From the NCBI GenBank assembly GCA_944389415.1, contig CALXMF010000007.1, positions 58,399 to 122,398 on the forward strand: a stretch of 64,000 nucleotides of DNA, read 5' to 3'. Position numbers and translations under genes: made by a program. The notes under the pieces were generated by a model, which ran no database searches, had not been told where the DNA came from, and saw nothing but the letters and a program-made list of their open reading frames with translations. Positions 18,767 through 28,092 of the stretch are shown here, piece after piece. This stretch comes from an uncultured Spirochaetota bacterium. GTDB lineage: Bacteria; Spirochaetota; Spirochaetia; Treponematales; Treponemataceae. Numbering within the stretch: the stretch's first letter is position 1; every line of letters begins with the position of its first letter.

Positions 18767-19655
18767 ATTCTGGTATAAGTTCTGTTGATGAGGTATTATC
18801 AGCCTTGTAAAAATATTTTGCGCGGAATTCATGAGGGCTACAATGATTAAGCGAACGAAAACTTCTATTAAAATTACTCAAATTATTAAATCCCGCTTGC
18901 ATTGCAATTTCGAGAATTGAATGAGAAGGTTCACTTAATAACATTTTTGCATGCTGAATACGAATACTAGTTAAATATTCTATAAAAGTACAGCCGGAGA
19001 AATTCTTAAATAACCTTGAAAAATGAAATTTACTGATTCCACAGATGTGTGCTATTTGCTCAAGAGTAAGATGCTGCATATAATTCTCATTAATATAATT
19101 GCATGCAGCTATCATTTTTTCACAGTATGCCTTTCTTCTATCAGCAGATGAAACAGATTGCAAGGCGTGTGTATGCCAATTTCTGCCCAGACAAACAAAA
19201 AACTGTATTAAATATGAGTTGATGGCAGCCGAAAAATAAGGTTCACTATTATCATATTCTGCTACAACCCTCAATAATAGCTGAGAAAGCTCTCCGTGAT
19301 AAACACTCTCATTTGTAATCAATATCGAATCGGAAAATTCAGAAAGAATACTTTCAAGACTCTTTTGATAATAAAGAACAGATGGTGAAACTCCAATTAT
19401 AATACGCTCTCCATGCGGAGGTGCAATAATTGAGTGCAACTCACATGTATTAATAACAAGTATTTCTAAGGGGTCTATATGATAATGGTGATAATTAACA
19501 GTCACACCGTAAGAATTATTAAGCGGCATAATAATTTCAATCGCCACATGCCAATGCGCAGGATAATTTTCATACTGCGTATTATGATGCAGAATAATAT
19601 CTGTATTTTCGCGATACTGAACATTTTCTTTTAGTCCATGTAATACCATCTGCAT
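18765..19655 (-). CDS. AraC family regulator of the beta-glucoside operon (inferred target)
   Basis: This 296-residue regulator has a cupin-like N-terminus (YPAHWHVAIEIIMPL near 35) and the paired AraC HTH motifs at about 195-290 (LTLEQIAHICGISKFHFSRL, then AGFNNLSNFNRSFR, CSPHEFRAKY). The ATG at 19655 has AGGA 7 bases upstream. It is transcribed divergently from the GH3-ABC-GH1 operon across a 278-base region with inverted repeats, the usual layout for a local activator. Its ligand is likely a beta-linked oligosaccharide or derivative; this is inference from position. Confidence 0.9.
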   Translation of the reverse strand: MQMVLHGLKENVQYRENTDIILHHNTQYENYPAHWHVAIEIIMPLNNSYGVTVNYHHYHIDPLEILVINTCELHSIIAPPHGERIIIGVSPSVLYYQKSLESILSEFSDSILITNESVYHGELSQLLLRVVAEYDNSEPYFSAAINSYLIQFFVCLGRNWHTHALQSVSSADRRKAYCEKMIAACNYINENYMQHLTLEQIAHICGISKFHFSRLFKNFSGCTFIEYLTSIRIQHAKMLLSEPSHSILEIAMQAGFNNLSNFNRSFRSLNHCSPHEFRAKYFYKADNTSSTELIPE

Positions 19656-19789
19656 AAGTCATTCCTATTAAACTTATAACATATTTTTTGCTCATATTTC
19701 CAGTCAATTTTCATCAAAATATATTTTTAATCAATACATATCGCTTAACAGAATAAAAATTGTATTTATTTTTATCTAAAAGTTCTAAT

Positions 19790-19842
19790 AAAGTATTGTT
19801 TTTTAATACTTTTTGAAAAAAATTGTCTTTTATAAAAGCAAT
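19790..19842. promoter_or_regulatory. Inverted repeats in the AraC-GH3 intergenic region
   Basis: AAAGTATT pairs with AATACTTT across 7 bases (19790-19812). A near-palindrome follows at 19822-19842, centred on CTTTTATAAAAG and flanked by ATTG and CAAT. Either may be the AraC or a catabolite-control operator. Both lie within 145 bases of the GH3 start. Confidence 0.45.
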
Positions 19843-19933
19843 ATTTCATCATCATTGAGCAATATATTTGGAGATAAATCGAGAAGAAATAGATATAACA
19901 ACTTTTAGAAACAAATGTATGGAGTCATTTCTC

Positions 19934-22075
19934 ATGAGTACAGAATTTGAAAAAAAGGCGAAAGAAATTGTTTCGCAAATGACTTTGGAAGAAAAGGTAT
20001 ATCAAACAATCCATAATTCACCAGCAATACCCAGGTTATCAATCCCCCAATACAACTGGTGGAATGAAGCTTTACATGGTATTGCCCGAGCCGGTGTCGC
20101 CACAGTTTTTCCCCAAGCAATTGGCCTGGCAGCCACCTTTGATACAGATTTACTCGCCAGAATCGCAGACGCTATATCTACAGAAGGCCGCGCCAAATTT
20201 AATATGCAGCAGCAATTCGGAGATTGTGATATTTATAAAGGGCTCACCTTTTGGGCTCCCAATGTGAATATTTTCAGAGACCCCCGTTGGGGCCGCGGGC
20301 ACGAAACGTATGGTGAAGATCCATATCTAACAAGTAGACTCGCAGTAAGTTTTATCAAAGGTATTCAGGGTAATGATCCTAAATATCTAAAAGCCGCAGC
20401 TTGTGCAAAACATTTTGCAGTACACTCAGGACCAGAGAGTTTACGCCACTCATTTAATGCAATCGTAACAAAGAAAGATATGTATGAAACATATCTGCCA
20501 GCATTCAAAGCATGTGTTCAAGAAGCAGGTGTTGAGGCAATAATGGGGGCTTATAATCGCGTAAATGGAGAACCATGTTGTGGTAGTAAAATATTACTTC
20601 AAGACATCCTACGACAAGAATGGGGATTTAAGGGACATATAGTCAGTGACTGTTGGGCAATACGGGATTTCAATGAAAATCACCATGTTACCTCAACACC
20701 TGTTGAATCAGCTGCTCTTGCAATGAACAACGGCTGTGATCTTAATTGCGGAAGTATTTTTCTTAATTTAATTGATGCTGTTAAACAAGGTTTAGTAACT
20801 GAAGAACGACTTAATGAAGCAGTAACACATTTGCTTGTTACACGAATGAAATTAGGAATGCTTGCAGAAAATACTTGCACTCCATTTGATCAAATCAATT
20901 ATACCGAATGCGATACGAAAAAACACTCACTGTTAAACCTGGAAGCTGCTGGAAAAACCCTTGTTCTACTTAAAAATAGTAATAATATACTCCCCCTTGA
21001 TGCACAAAAGATTAAAACAATAGGCATCATTGGTCCTAATGCTAATAGCCGCCGCGCTCTTGTTGGTAATTACGAAGGAACAGCATCACGATATTTTACT
21101 GTATCAGAGGGCATACAGGAGTACCTCTCAGGCAGTGAGATACGAATACTGTTCTCTGAAGGATGTCATTTATATAAAGATAAAGTATCCGCTCTCAGCC
21201 AAACAAATGATCGGTTGTCAGAAATTCGCGGAGTCTGTGCTGCAAGCGATGTTGTTATAGTATGTCTTGGTTTGGATGCTGGCTTAGAAGGAGAGGAAGG
21301 CGATACAGGTAATGAATTCGCCAGCGGAGACAAACCAGATCTGAAATTTCCCGGCCTTCAAAATGAGGTTTTAAAAACTGCCTGCGAAAGTGGTAAACCG
21401 GTTATTCTTGTTGTACTCGCAGGTAGTGCAATGGACTTAACTTACGCAGATCAGCACGCAGCAGCCATTATTCAGGGATGGTATCCAGGGGCAATGGGTG
21501 GACTTGCAATAGCCCAATTATTATTTGGAGATATCAACCCTGAAGGTAAATTACCAATTACGTTTTACCGGACGACAGAAGAACTTCCAGACTTTACAGA
21601 TTATGCCATGGCTGGCCGCACATACCGCTACATGACAAATAAAGCATTATACCCTTTTGGTTTTGGTCTTTCATACACTGATTTTGAATTATCGAATGTA
21701 CAAACATCACTTCCCCTTGTTGTGCAGAATGGTACGGTTAATCTTGATATGGAAGTACAAAATACAGGATCTATGGCTGGAGCCCAAACAATACAAGTTT
21801 ATATAAAGTGTTTGCAGCCTGATACACCTAATCCACAGTTAAAAGCTTTTTCAAAGCTATTTTTAAAACCAGGAGAAACACAAAACATTCATATCGAATT
21901 ATCAGATCAGGTTTTTGGACTCTTTGATGACGAGGCACGTCTAATGCTCTATCAAGGGAAATACTTTGTATATGTCGGATTCTGTCAGCCTGATGAACGC
22001 AGCATTGAGCTCACAGGCAAAAGACCGTTTTGCATTGAATTAACTTGTGAGAAAACCGCTGATATCAGCAGGTAA
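19934..22075 (+). CDS. Glycoside hydrolase family 3 beta-glucosidase/beta-xylosidase
   Basis: The 713-residue enzyme removes terminal beta-linked sugars. It has the GH3 N-terminal barrel with WWNEALHGIARAG near 42, RDPRWGRGHETYGEDPY near 115, KHF at 159-161 and the nucleophile D239 in GHIVSDCWA. The second alpha/beta domain and a C-terminal fibronectin-III-like domain (about 600-680) follow. There is no signal peptide, so it acts on imported oligosaccharides. The WWNEALHG form is common in beta-xylosidases, so specificity for glucose or xylose is open. I start at ATG 19934 because GGAG lies 9 bases upstream; an in-frame TTG 66 bases earlier is less likely. Confidence 0.93.
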   Translation: MSTEFEKKAKEIVSQMTLEEKVYQTIHNSPAIPRLSIPQYNWWNEALHGIARAGVATVFPQAIGLAATFDTDLLARIADAISTEGRAKFNMQQQFGDCDIYKGLTFWAPNVNIFRDPRWGRGHETYGEDPYLTSRLAVSFIKGIQGNDPKYLKAAACAKHFAVHSGPESLRHSFNAIVTKKDMYETYLPAFKACVQEAGVEAIMGAYNRVNGEPCCGSKILLQDILRQEWGFKGHIVSDCWAIRDFNENHHVTSTPVESAALAMNNGCDLNCGSIFLNLIDAVKQGLVTEERLNEAVTHLLVTRMKLGMLAENTCTPFDQINYTECDTKKHSLLNLEAAGKTLVLLKNSNNILPLDAQKIKTIGIIGPNANSRRALVGNYEGTASRYFTVSEGIQEYLSGSEIRILFSEGCHLYKDKVSALSQTNDRLSEIRGVCAASDVVIVCLGLDAGLEGEEGDTGNEFASGDKPDLKFPGLQNEVLKTACESGKPVILVVLAGSAMDLTYADQHAAAIIQGWYPGAMGGLAIAQLLFGDINPEGKLPITFYRTTEELPDFTDYAMAGRTYRYMTNKALYPFGFGLSYTDFELSNVQTSLPLVVQNGTVNLDMEVQNTGSMAGAQTIQVYIKCLQPDTPNPQLKAFSKLFLKPGETQNIHIELSDQVFGLFDDEARLMLYQGKYFVYVGFCQPDERSIELTGKRPFCIELTCEKTADISR

Positions 22076-22115
22076 TTTTATATAAACCAGAAATACTGGA
22101 ATTAAGGAGGATATC

Positions 22116-23390
22116 ATGAAAAAAATCCTATGTTTACTGGTCATTATTGGAAGTCTAGTCGGAGTAACAGGATGTTCCAAAGGAAACACAAGTTCAGAAG
22201 CAACGAACAAGTTAGTTGTTTGGTCATTTACTGATGAACTGGAAAAGATTATCAATAACTATTATAAACCGACTCATCCAGAAATGATCATTGAATATTC
22301 AATGACCCCTACAGATCAATTTCCTAATAAACTTGACCCCGTATTAGCTTCAGGCAGCGGCGCGCCGGATGTATTTGCACTCGAAGATGCATTCGTTCGC
22401 AAATATGTTGAATCTGGCCTACTGCTTGACCTTACCGACATATATGAACCAATAAAAAATGATATGATCGAGTATCCTGTCGAAGTAGGTTCGTATAATG
22501 GTAAGGTATACGCTTTATCCTGGCAAGCAACTCCAGGAGCAATGTTTTACAGAAGAAGTTTGGCAAAAAAATACTTAGGGACAGATGATCCTGCTGAAGT
22601 TCAAAAATATTTTTCAGATATTGATACGTTTATGGAAACAGCAGCTTTGCTAAAAGAAAAATCAAATGGGAATTGTGTTGTAATCAGTGCAATTCAAGAT
22701 CTTCTCAAACCCTTTATTTCAAGCCGGAAATCTCCATGGGTAGTAGATGGCAAACTTGTTATTGATGATACCGCCATGGAATTTCTTGAAATTGCTAAAG
22801 TTCTGCATGATAAAGGATATGAAGGACGCGTACTGCAATGGTCAGAAGGATGGTTTTCCGGTATGCAAGGTACATTAAAAAATGAAAAAGGAAACACAGT
22901 AGAGGTATTTTCAACATTTTTGCCAACCTGGGGCCTTCATTATGTGCTAAAAACAAATGCACCAGACACAGCCGGTGATTGGGCAATGATTCCTGGCCCT
23001 CTTCCATACCGATGGGGTGGTTCATGGATTGGCGCATGGAAAAATACAAAAAATCCCGAGGCCGCAAAAGAACTAATCCGATATCTGACGACAGACGCCG
23101 AATATCTTGAACAATATGCAAAAGATTCGGGCGATTTTGTTAGTAATATGGCTGTTGTAAACAAAATTAAAAATGACTTTGCAGAACCATTTTTAAATGG
23201 TCAAAATCATTATGCAGAATTCGCAAAAATGGCACCACAGATTGACGGTTCTACAACACAAGGAACAGATCAGGCAATAGAAGCCTTATGGATGGACACG
23301 GTAATTGTTTATTCCAATGGCGAGAAAACAAAAGACGAGGCAATTAGGACATTTAGAGAACAAGTAACAGCTCAACTCGGCATCGAATAA
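22116..23390 (+). CDS. ABC transporter sugar-binding lipoprotein
   Basis: This 424-residue extracytoplasmic binding protein has a lipoprotein signal peptide with a lipobox ending in Cys (GVTGC, about residue 20). The mature part shows the family 1 binding-protein pattern: LVVWSFTDELEKI near 32, PDVFALEDAFVRKYVESG near 85, and a WGGSWIGAW ligand-cleft segment near 295. The ATG has AAGGAGG upstream. It is followed by a strong stem-loop and then the two permease genes. The substrate is inferred to be a beta-linked oligosaccharide from the GH3 and GH1 neighbours. Confidence 0.93.
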   Translation: MKKILCLLVIIGSLVGVTGCSKGNTSSEATNKLVVWSFTDELEKIINNYYKPTHPEMIIEYSMTPTDQFPNKLDPVLASGSGAPDVFALEDAFVRKYVESGLLLDLTDIYEPIKNDMIEYPVEVGSYNGKVYALSWQATPGAMFYRRSLAKKYLGTDDPAEVQKYFSDIDTFMETAALLKEKSNGNCVVISAIQDLLKPFISSRKSPWVVDGKLVIDDTAMEFLEIAKVLHDKGYEGRVLQWSEGWFSGMQGTLKNEKGNTVEVFSTFLPTWGLHYVLKTNAPDTAGDWAMIPGPLPYRWGGSWIGAWKNTKNPEAAKELIRYLTTDAEYLEQYAKDSGDFVSNMAVVNKIKNDFAEPFLNGQNHYAEFAKMAPQIDGSTTQGTDQAIEALWMDTVIVYSNGEKTKDEAIRTFREQVTAQLGIE

Positions 23391-23396
23391 ATTACA

Positions 23397-23440
23397 GAGT
23401 GTCTTAAGACTATACACCAGTTCTTAAGACACTCCTATTT
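23397..23440 (+). promoter_or_regulatory. Intercistronic stem-loop after the binding-protein gene
   Basis: GAGTGTCTTAAGA (23397-23409) pairs perfectly with TCTTAAGACACTC (23422-23434) over a 12-base loop, then CTATTTTTT follows. It is a likely attenuator or 3'-end stabiliser that raises the binding protein above the permeases. Confidence 0.75.
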
Positions 23441-23458
23441 TTTATAAGGAGAATATTG

Positions 23459-24415
23459 ATGAAACCAAAAATTGCCGGCAATGAACAAAGCCTTCAAAAA
23501 TGGGGATATTTTTTTGTACTGCCATTTATACTTGTTTTTTGTATTTTTAACCTATATCCTATTATTTACACATTTACACTATCATTTTCAGATTTAAAAG
23601 GGCTCCGGGCAGATTTTTCTTTTGTTGGCTTAAAAAATTTTTTACGTTTAATACAGGACGCAAATTTCTGGGGAGCGGTAAAAAATACTTTTATCATATG
23701 GGGATTTAATTTTGTTCCACAATTAGGTATCGCACTTGTATTGGCGATTTGGTTTTCAGACAACCAACTTAATTTGAAATACCGCAATCAAGTACGGGCT
23801 ATTATTTATCTTCCCAATCTTCTCACTGCTGCATCTGTCGCAATGTTATTCAGAAGTTTATTTTATTACCCTGTCGGACCTGTAAATCAGTTATTGCAGG
23901 CTTTGGGGATTTATGCAGAAACAGTAAAAGATGGAGTAATTGTAAAAGAGGGTTTTAATTTTTTCCGCAGCGTTCCATTTTCACGAGGATTAGTCTCCTT
24001 CATTCAATGGTGGATGTGGTATGGCCAAACTGTAATACTGTTAATGGCAGGAATCACCAGTATTCCTGAATCTCTAAAAGAAGCAGCTCTTGTTGACGGA
24101 GCGACAAATGGTCAAATTACCCGCCATATTATACTTCCTCTATTAAGACCTATCATGATTTACACTTTAATTACTTCTATGATTGGCGGAATGCAGATGT
24201 TGGATATTCCATTTCTTCTTACCGACATGAGAGGAGGACCTGACTATAGTATTAGAACAACAACTGTATATTTATATAACATTGCTTTCCAAGGTGTGAA
24301 TGATTACTCTTATGGAGCTGCAATATCAGTAGGCGTTTTTCTTATCACAGTAATTCTATCTGTATTCATTTTCTTCTTTATGCGAGAACGTGATAACTCA
24401 TCCAACAAGAGGTAA
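23459..24415 (+). CDS. ABC sugar transporter permease, MalF/UgpA type
   Basis: The 318-residue membrane protein has six predicted TM helices. The cytoplasmic EAA loop reads EAALVDGATNGQITRHIILP at about 215-235 and contacts the ATPase. I use ATG 23459, with AAGGAG 7-8 bases upstream, rather than the TTG directly before it. It pairs with the permease downstream. No ATP-binding subunit is encoded in this operon, so a shared MsmX/MalK-type ATPase from elsewhere is probably used. Confidence 0.93.
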   Translation: MKPKIAGNEQSLQKWGYFFVLPFILVFCIFNLYPIIYTFTLSFSDLKGLRADFSFVGLKNFLRLIQDANFWGAVKNTFIIWGFNFVPQLGIALVLAIWFSDNQLNLKYRNQVRAIIYLPNLLTAASVAMLFRSLFYYPVGPVNQLLQALGIYAETVKDGVIVKEGFNFFRSVPFSRGLVSFIQWWMWYGQTVILLMAGITSIPESLKEAALVDGATNGQITRHIILPLLRPIMIYTLITSMIGGMQMLDIPFLLTDMRGGPDYSIRTTTVYLYNIAFQGVNDYSYGAAISVGVFLITVILSVFIFFFMRERDNSSNKR

Positions 24416-24420
24416 AAGAT

Positions 24421-25263
24421 ATGAAATCATATAAACTATCCCTTCAAATACGACGATTTTTCATATATATAATTATGATCATTATCACTTTATTAGCAAT
24501 AGTTCCAATCTATACTATGCTAATAAATGCAACCCGTAGTACAGAGCAAATAAATAACGGTCTTTCACTCATACCAGGAACAAATCTTCTATATAATTGG
24601 AACGCACTTACAAGTCGGGGATTTCAGATATCGCAGGGATTTATTAACAGTGCAATAATTGCCCTTTCTTCAACTGTTTTATGTGTATATTTCTCTGCAA
24701 TGACAGCCTATGGCGTACATGTTTACAAATTCAAGGGACGAAATTTATTATGGACAATAATTTTGTTGATAATGATGCTTCCAGCTTCATTATCATTTAT
24801 CGGTTTCTATCAGTTCATGTCCAAACTACACTTACTTGACAATTATATTCCCCTAATCATACCAAGCATTGCTGCTGCAAGTACAGTTTTATTTCTCAGA
24901 CAATATATGCAATCAATACTTCAAAAAGAACTTATTGACGCTGCACGCATAGATGGCGCAGGTGAATTTCGTATCTTTAATACCATTATTTTGCCAATAT
25001 TAACCCCTGCAATGTCAGCACAAGCAATCTTTGCATTTGTTGCATCATGGAATAACTTTTTTACTCCATTTGTGCTAATTTCATCAACAAAGAAATACAC
25101 GTTACCAATGTTAGTACAAATGCTTAGAGGTGATATTTATCGTACAGAATATGGAGGAATATATCTGGGTATTGCAGTCTCCATCATTCCAATTCTTATT
25201 TTTTATGCATTCATGTCTAAATATATCATTTCCGGTGTTGCCGCCGGTGGTGTAAAAGAATAA
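24421..25263 (+). CDS. ABC sugar transporter permease, MalG/UgpE type
   Basis: The 280-residue protein has six TM helices and the EAA loop ELIDAARIDGAGEFRIFNTI at about 175-195. It forms the channel together with the preceding MalF-type protein, whose stop lies 5 bases upstream. It ends in the short hydrophilic tail GVAAGGVKE, typical of this family. Confidence 0.93.
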   Translation: MKSYKLSLQIRRFFIYIIMIIITLLAIVPIYTMLINATRSTEQINNGLSLIPGTNLLYNWNALTSRGFQISQGFINSAIIALSSTVLCVYFSAMTAYGVHVYKFKGRNLLWTIILLIMMLPASLSFIGFYQFMSKLHLLDNYIPLIIPSIAAASTVLFLRQYMQSILQKELIDAARIDGAGEFRIFNTIILPILTPAMSAQAIFAFVASWNNFFTPFVLISSTKKYTLPMLVQMLRGDIYRTEYGGIYLGIAVSIIPILIFYAFMSKYIISGVAAGGVKE

Positions 25264-25287
25264 ATAAACTAAATCAAGGATATATAT

Positions 25288-26658
25288 ATGCCGTTCAAAA
25301 AAGATTTTGTATGGGGAGCAGCAACAGCGTCATACCAAATTGAAGGAGCTGCTTTTGAAGATGGTAAAGGGTTGAATATCTGGGACGTATTCTGCATGGA
25401 TCACGGAAAAGTTTTTAATGATCATAATGGAAACATTGCATGTGACCATTATCATCGATTTAAAGAAGATATATCAATTATGCATATGCTAGGTATCAAA
25501 GCATATCGCTTTTCGCTTTCTTGGGCACGTCTTATACCTGATGGTATTGGTGAAATAAATAAAGAAGGAATCCGTTTTTATAATGAATTAATAGATGCAC
25601 TTCTTACCGCAGATATTGAACCATATATTACTTTATTCCATTGGGATTATCCATATGCATTATATAAAAAAGGCGCCTGGCTGAATGACGAAAGTTCTCA
25701 ATGGTTTGGAAACTATGCTAAAATTGTAGCTGAAAATTTTTCAGACAGAGTTAAGAATTTTTTTACAATCAATGAACCTCAGTGCTTTATCGGATTAGGG
25801 TTTAATAAAGGCATACATGCACCTGGATTAAGAGTTCCGTATAAAGACCTTTTTGAAATGAGTCATAATACGCTAAAAGCACATGGGACAGCAGTACAAA
25901 TGCTTCGGGAATATGCAAAACAAGATATTAGGATTGGTCTTGCCCCAACAGGGGCGATGGCATATCCAGATACAAACACACCAGAAGATATCGAAGCAGC
26001 ACGCAGATACACATTCGATACAAATGTTCAAATTTCAGATCTCATGTGGAATATTGCTTGGTGGTGCGATCCTATTTTTAAAGGTATCTACCCAGAAGAT
26101 GCTCTAAAAAAATTCTCAAAATATTTGCCCAAAATTACGCCTGCTGATATGAAACTGATTAGCGAACCACTCGATTTTTATGGGCAAAATATTTACAATG
26201 CATTACGTATCCGGAAAAACAAGAACAGCAACGAACCAGAAATTATATCACGATATGAAGGATTTCCTAAAACAGCACTTAATTGGCCAGTTACTCCAGA
26301 ATGTTTGTATTGGGGGCCCAAATTTCTGTATGAAAGATATGGTAAACCTATTTTAATCACAGAAAATGGGCTCGCTTGTAATGATGTGCTTTCACTGGAT
26401 GGGATAGTTCATGATCCAAATCGAATAGACTTTATGAAACGTTATCTTCAAAATTTGCAAAAAGCATCAGATGACGGAGTCGATGTAGAAGGGTATTTTC
26501 ACTGGTCTCTTCTAGATAATTTTGAATGGCACAGCGGCTACGCAGAAAGATTCGGACTCGTTTATGTCGATTATCAGACACAACAACGTATCCCTAAAGA
26601 ATCAGCACAATGGTATTCACAAATTATACACGACAATGGTGCTTCGCTGTCAAAATAG
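25288..26658 (+). CDS. Glycoside hydrolase family 1 beta-glucosidase
   Basis: The 456-residue enzyme hydrolyses beta-glucosides by a retaining mechanism. The acid/base is E163 in FFTINEPQ and the nucleophile is E359 in ILITENGLA. The N-terminal signature reads FVWGAATASYQIEGA, and the glycone-site HWDYP motif lies at 118. No signal peptide is present, so it is cytoplasmic. A phospho-beta-glucosidase is unlikely because the operon uses an ABC transporter rather than a PTS. AAGGA precedes the ATG. It is the last gene of the GH3-ABC-GH1 operon. Confidence 0.95.
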   Translation: MPFKKDFVWGAATASYQIEGAAFEDGKGLNIWDVFCMDHGKVFNDHNGNIACDHYHRFKEDISIMHMLGIKAYRFSLSWARLIPDGIGEINKEGIRFYNELIDALLTADIEPYITLFHWDYPYALYKKGAWLNDESSQWFGNYAKIVAENFSDRVKNFFTINEPQCFIGLGFNKGIHAPGLRVPYKDLFEMSHNTLKAHGTAVQMLREYAKQDIRIGLAPTGAMAYPDTNTPEDIEAARRYTFDTNVQISDLMWNIAWWCDPIFKGIYPEDALKKFSKYLPKITPADMKLISEPLDFYGQNIYNALRIRKNKNSNEPEIISRYEGFPKTALNWPVTPECLYWGPKFLYERYGKPILITENGLACNDVLSLDGIVHDPNRIDFMKRYLQNLQKASDDGVDVEGYFHWSLLDNFEWHSGYAERFGLVYVDYQTQQRIPKESAQWYSQIIHDNGASLSK

Positions 26659-26680
26659 TAAATAATATATAATAAACGCA

Positions 26681-26722
26681 TTCAGAAAGTAGTAGGTTAA
26701 AATTTAATTACTACTTTCTGAA
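26681..26722 (+). terminator. Stem-loop at the end of the beta-glucoside operon
   Basis: TTCAGAAAGTAGTA (26681-26694) pairs perfectly with TACTACTTTCTGAA (26709-26722). There is no T-run after it, so it could be an RNA-stabilising end rather than a classical intrinsic terminator. Confidence 0.65.
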
Positions 26723-26826
26723 GATAAAATAACATTTCTAACATTATATCTCTACAAGAAATATGTTTTTCTGCAGTATTGTTTCAATTACTTGACAGAG
26801 ACGGATACAAGGTGTTACCGTACCAT

Positions 26827-28092
26827 ATGAAATTAGAAACACAATGCCTTCATGCAGGCTATACCCCCAAAAATGGCGAACCTCGCGTTATGCCGATTGT
26901 ACAAAGTACAACATATTGTTTTGATTCAACCGAACATATTGCACAGTTGTTCGATATGCCGACAGAATATATGTATTCACGGTTTGCCAATCCAACATGT
27001 GATGCAGTAGAAAAGAAAATCGCCGTTCTTGAAGGCGGCGCAGGCGCGATGCTCACATCGAGCGGACAGGCCGCAACACTCTGTGCTGTTCTTAATTTAT
27101 GTAAAGCGGGAGACAGTTTTATTGCTGCGACAACCATATACGGAGGTACTGTCAATCTTTTTGCCGTTACTCTGAAAAAACTCGGTATAGAATGTATCTG
27201 GGTTTCTCCTGACGCGGATGATGAAACTCTGCAAAAAGCGCTAAAACCAAATACCAAACTTGTTTTTGGAGAAACAATTGCAAATCCCGCACTTCGTGTA
27301 TTTGATATTGAACGATTCGCCTCATTCGCGCACCGAAATGGTATACCGCTCATTGTAGATAATACATTTGCAACCCCTGTTCTTTGCCGTCCCATTGAAT
27401 GGGGAGCAGATATTGTTATTCATTCTACCACTAAATATATGGATGGACACGCAGTTCAGGGCGGAGGAGTTATTGTAGACGGAGGAACATTTGACTGGAC
27501 GCAGAATAATAAATTCCCTGAATTTACCGAGCCGGATGAAAGTTATCACGGTGTGATATACACAAAAGCATTTGGCAAACAGGCATACATCATCAAAGCA
27601 CGAATGCAGCTTATGCGCGACTTTGGCTGTTATCCTGCAGCGCATTCAGCTTTTTTGCTTAATCTTGGTCTTGAAACACTCCCCGTCCGTATGAAGCAAT
27701 ATTGTGAAAACGCGCTCCGAGTTGCACATTTCCTTGAAACATCAGATAAAATCGCCAGTATAACATATCCGGGGCTTGAAACTTCTCAAGATAAAGAACT
27801 CGTTAGTAAATACCTGCCTGAAGGCTGCAGCGGTGTTATTTCTATTTCAATCAAAGGAGGCAGAGCTGCCGCAGTTCGCTTTATGGATTCACTGCAATTA
27901 GCCTCAAATGTAGTGCACGTTGCTGATATTCGCACCTGTGTGCTTCATCCGGCTTCTGCAACACACCGCCAACTAACAGATGAACAGCTGGCTGCTGCCG
28001 GTATAGATGCCGGAATGATACGGCTTTCTGTTGGACTTGAAAACAGTGATGATATTATTGCTGATTTAACGCAGGCGCTCGCATATGTCTGA
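26827..28092 (+). CDS. metY: O-acetylhomoserine sulfhydrylase (PLP enzyme)
   Basis: The 421-residue enzyme of the Cys/Met metabolism PLP family makes homocysteine from O-acetylhomoserine and sulfide. The PLP lysine is K203 in HSTTKYMDGHAVQGGG, and the start METY-type signature is KLETQCLHAGYTP, followed by PIVQSTTYCFDST. The longer insertion after the PLP lysine is typical of MetY and argues against MetB or methionine gamma-lyase. I use ATG 26827 because homologues begin there. Its end overlaps the pullulanase gene by 8 bases. Confidence 0.88.
   Translation: MKLETQCLHAGYTPKNGEPRVMPIVQSTTYCFDSTEHIAQLFDMPTEYMYSRFANPTCDAVEKKIAVLEGGAGAMLTSSGQAATLCAVLNLCKAGDSFIAATTIYGGTVNLFAVTLKKLGIECIWVSPDADDETLQKALKPNTKLVFGETIANPALRVFDIERFASFAHRNGIPLIVDNTFATPVLCRPIEWGADIVIHSTTKYMDGHAVQGGGVIVDGGTFDWTQNNKFPEFTEPDESYHGVIYTKAFGKQAYIIKARMQLMRDFGCYPAAHSAFLLNLGLETLPVRMKQYCENALRVAHFLETSDKIASITYPGLETSQDKELVSKYLPEGCSGVISISIKGGRAAAVRFMDSLQLASNVVHVADIRTCVLHPASATHRQLTDEQLAAAGIDAGMIRLSVGLENSDDIIADLTQALAYV

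Noticed and set aside
19868..19933. Longer GH3 start at TTG 19868
   Set aside because: The extra 22 residues have no family counterpart, and ATG 19934 has GGAG at 9 bases.
24421..26658. PTS or phospho-beta-glucosidase system
   Set aside because: The operon contains an ABC binding protein and permeases, and no PTS gene is seen.
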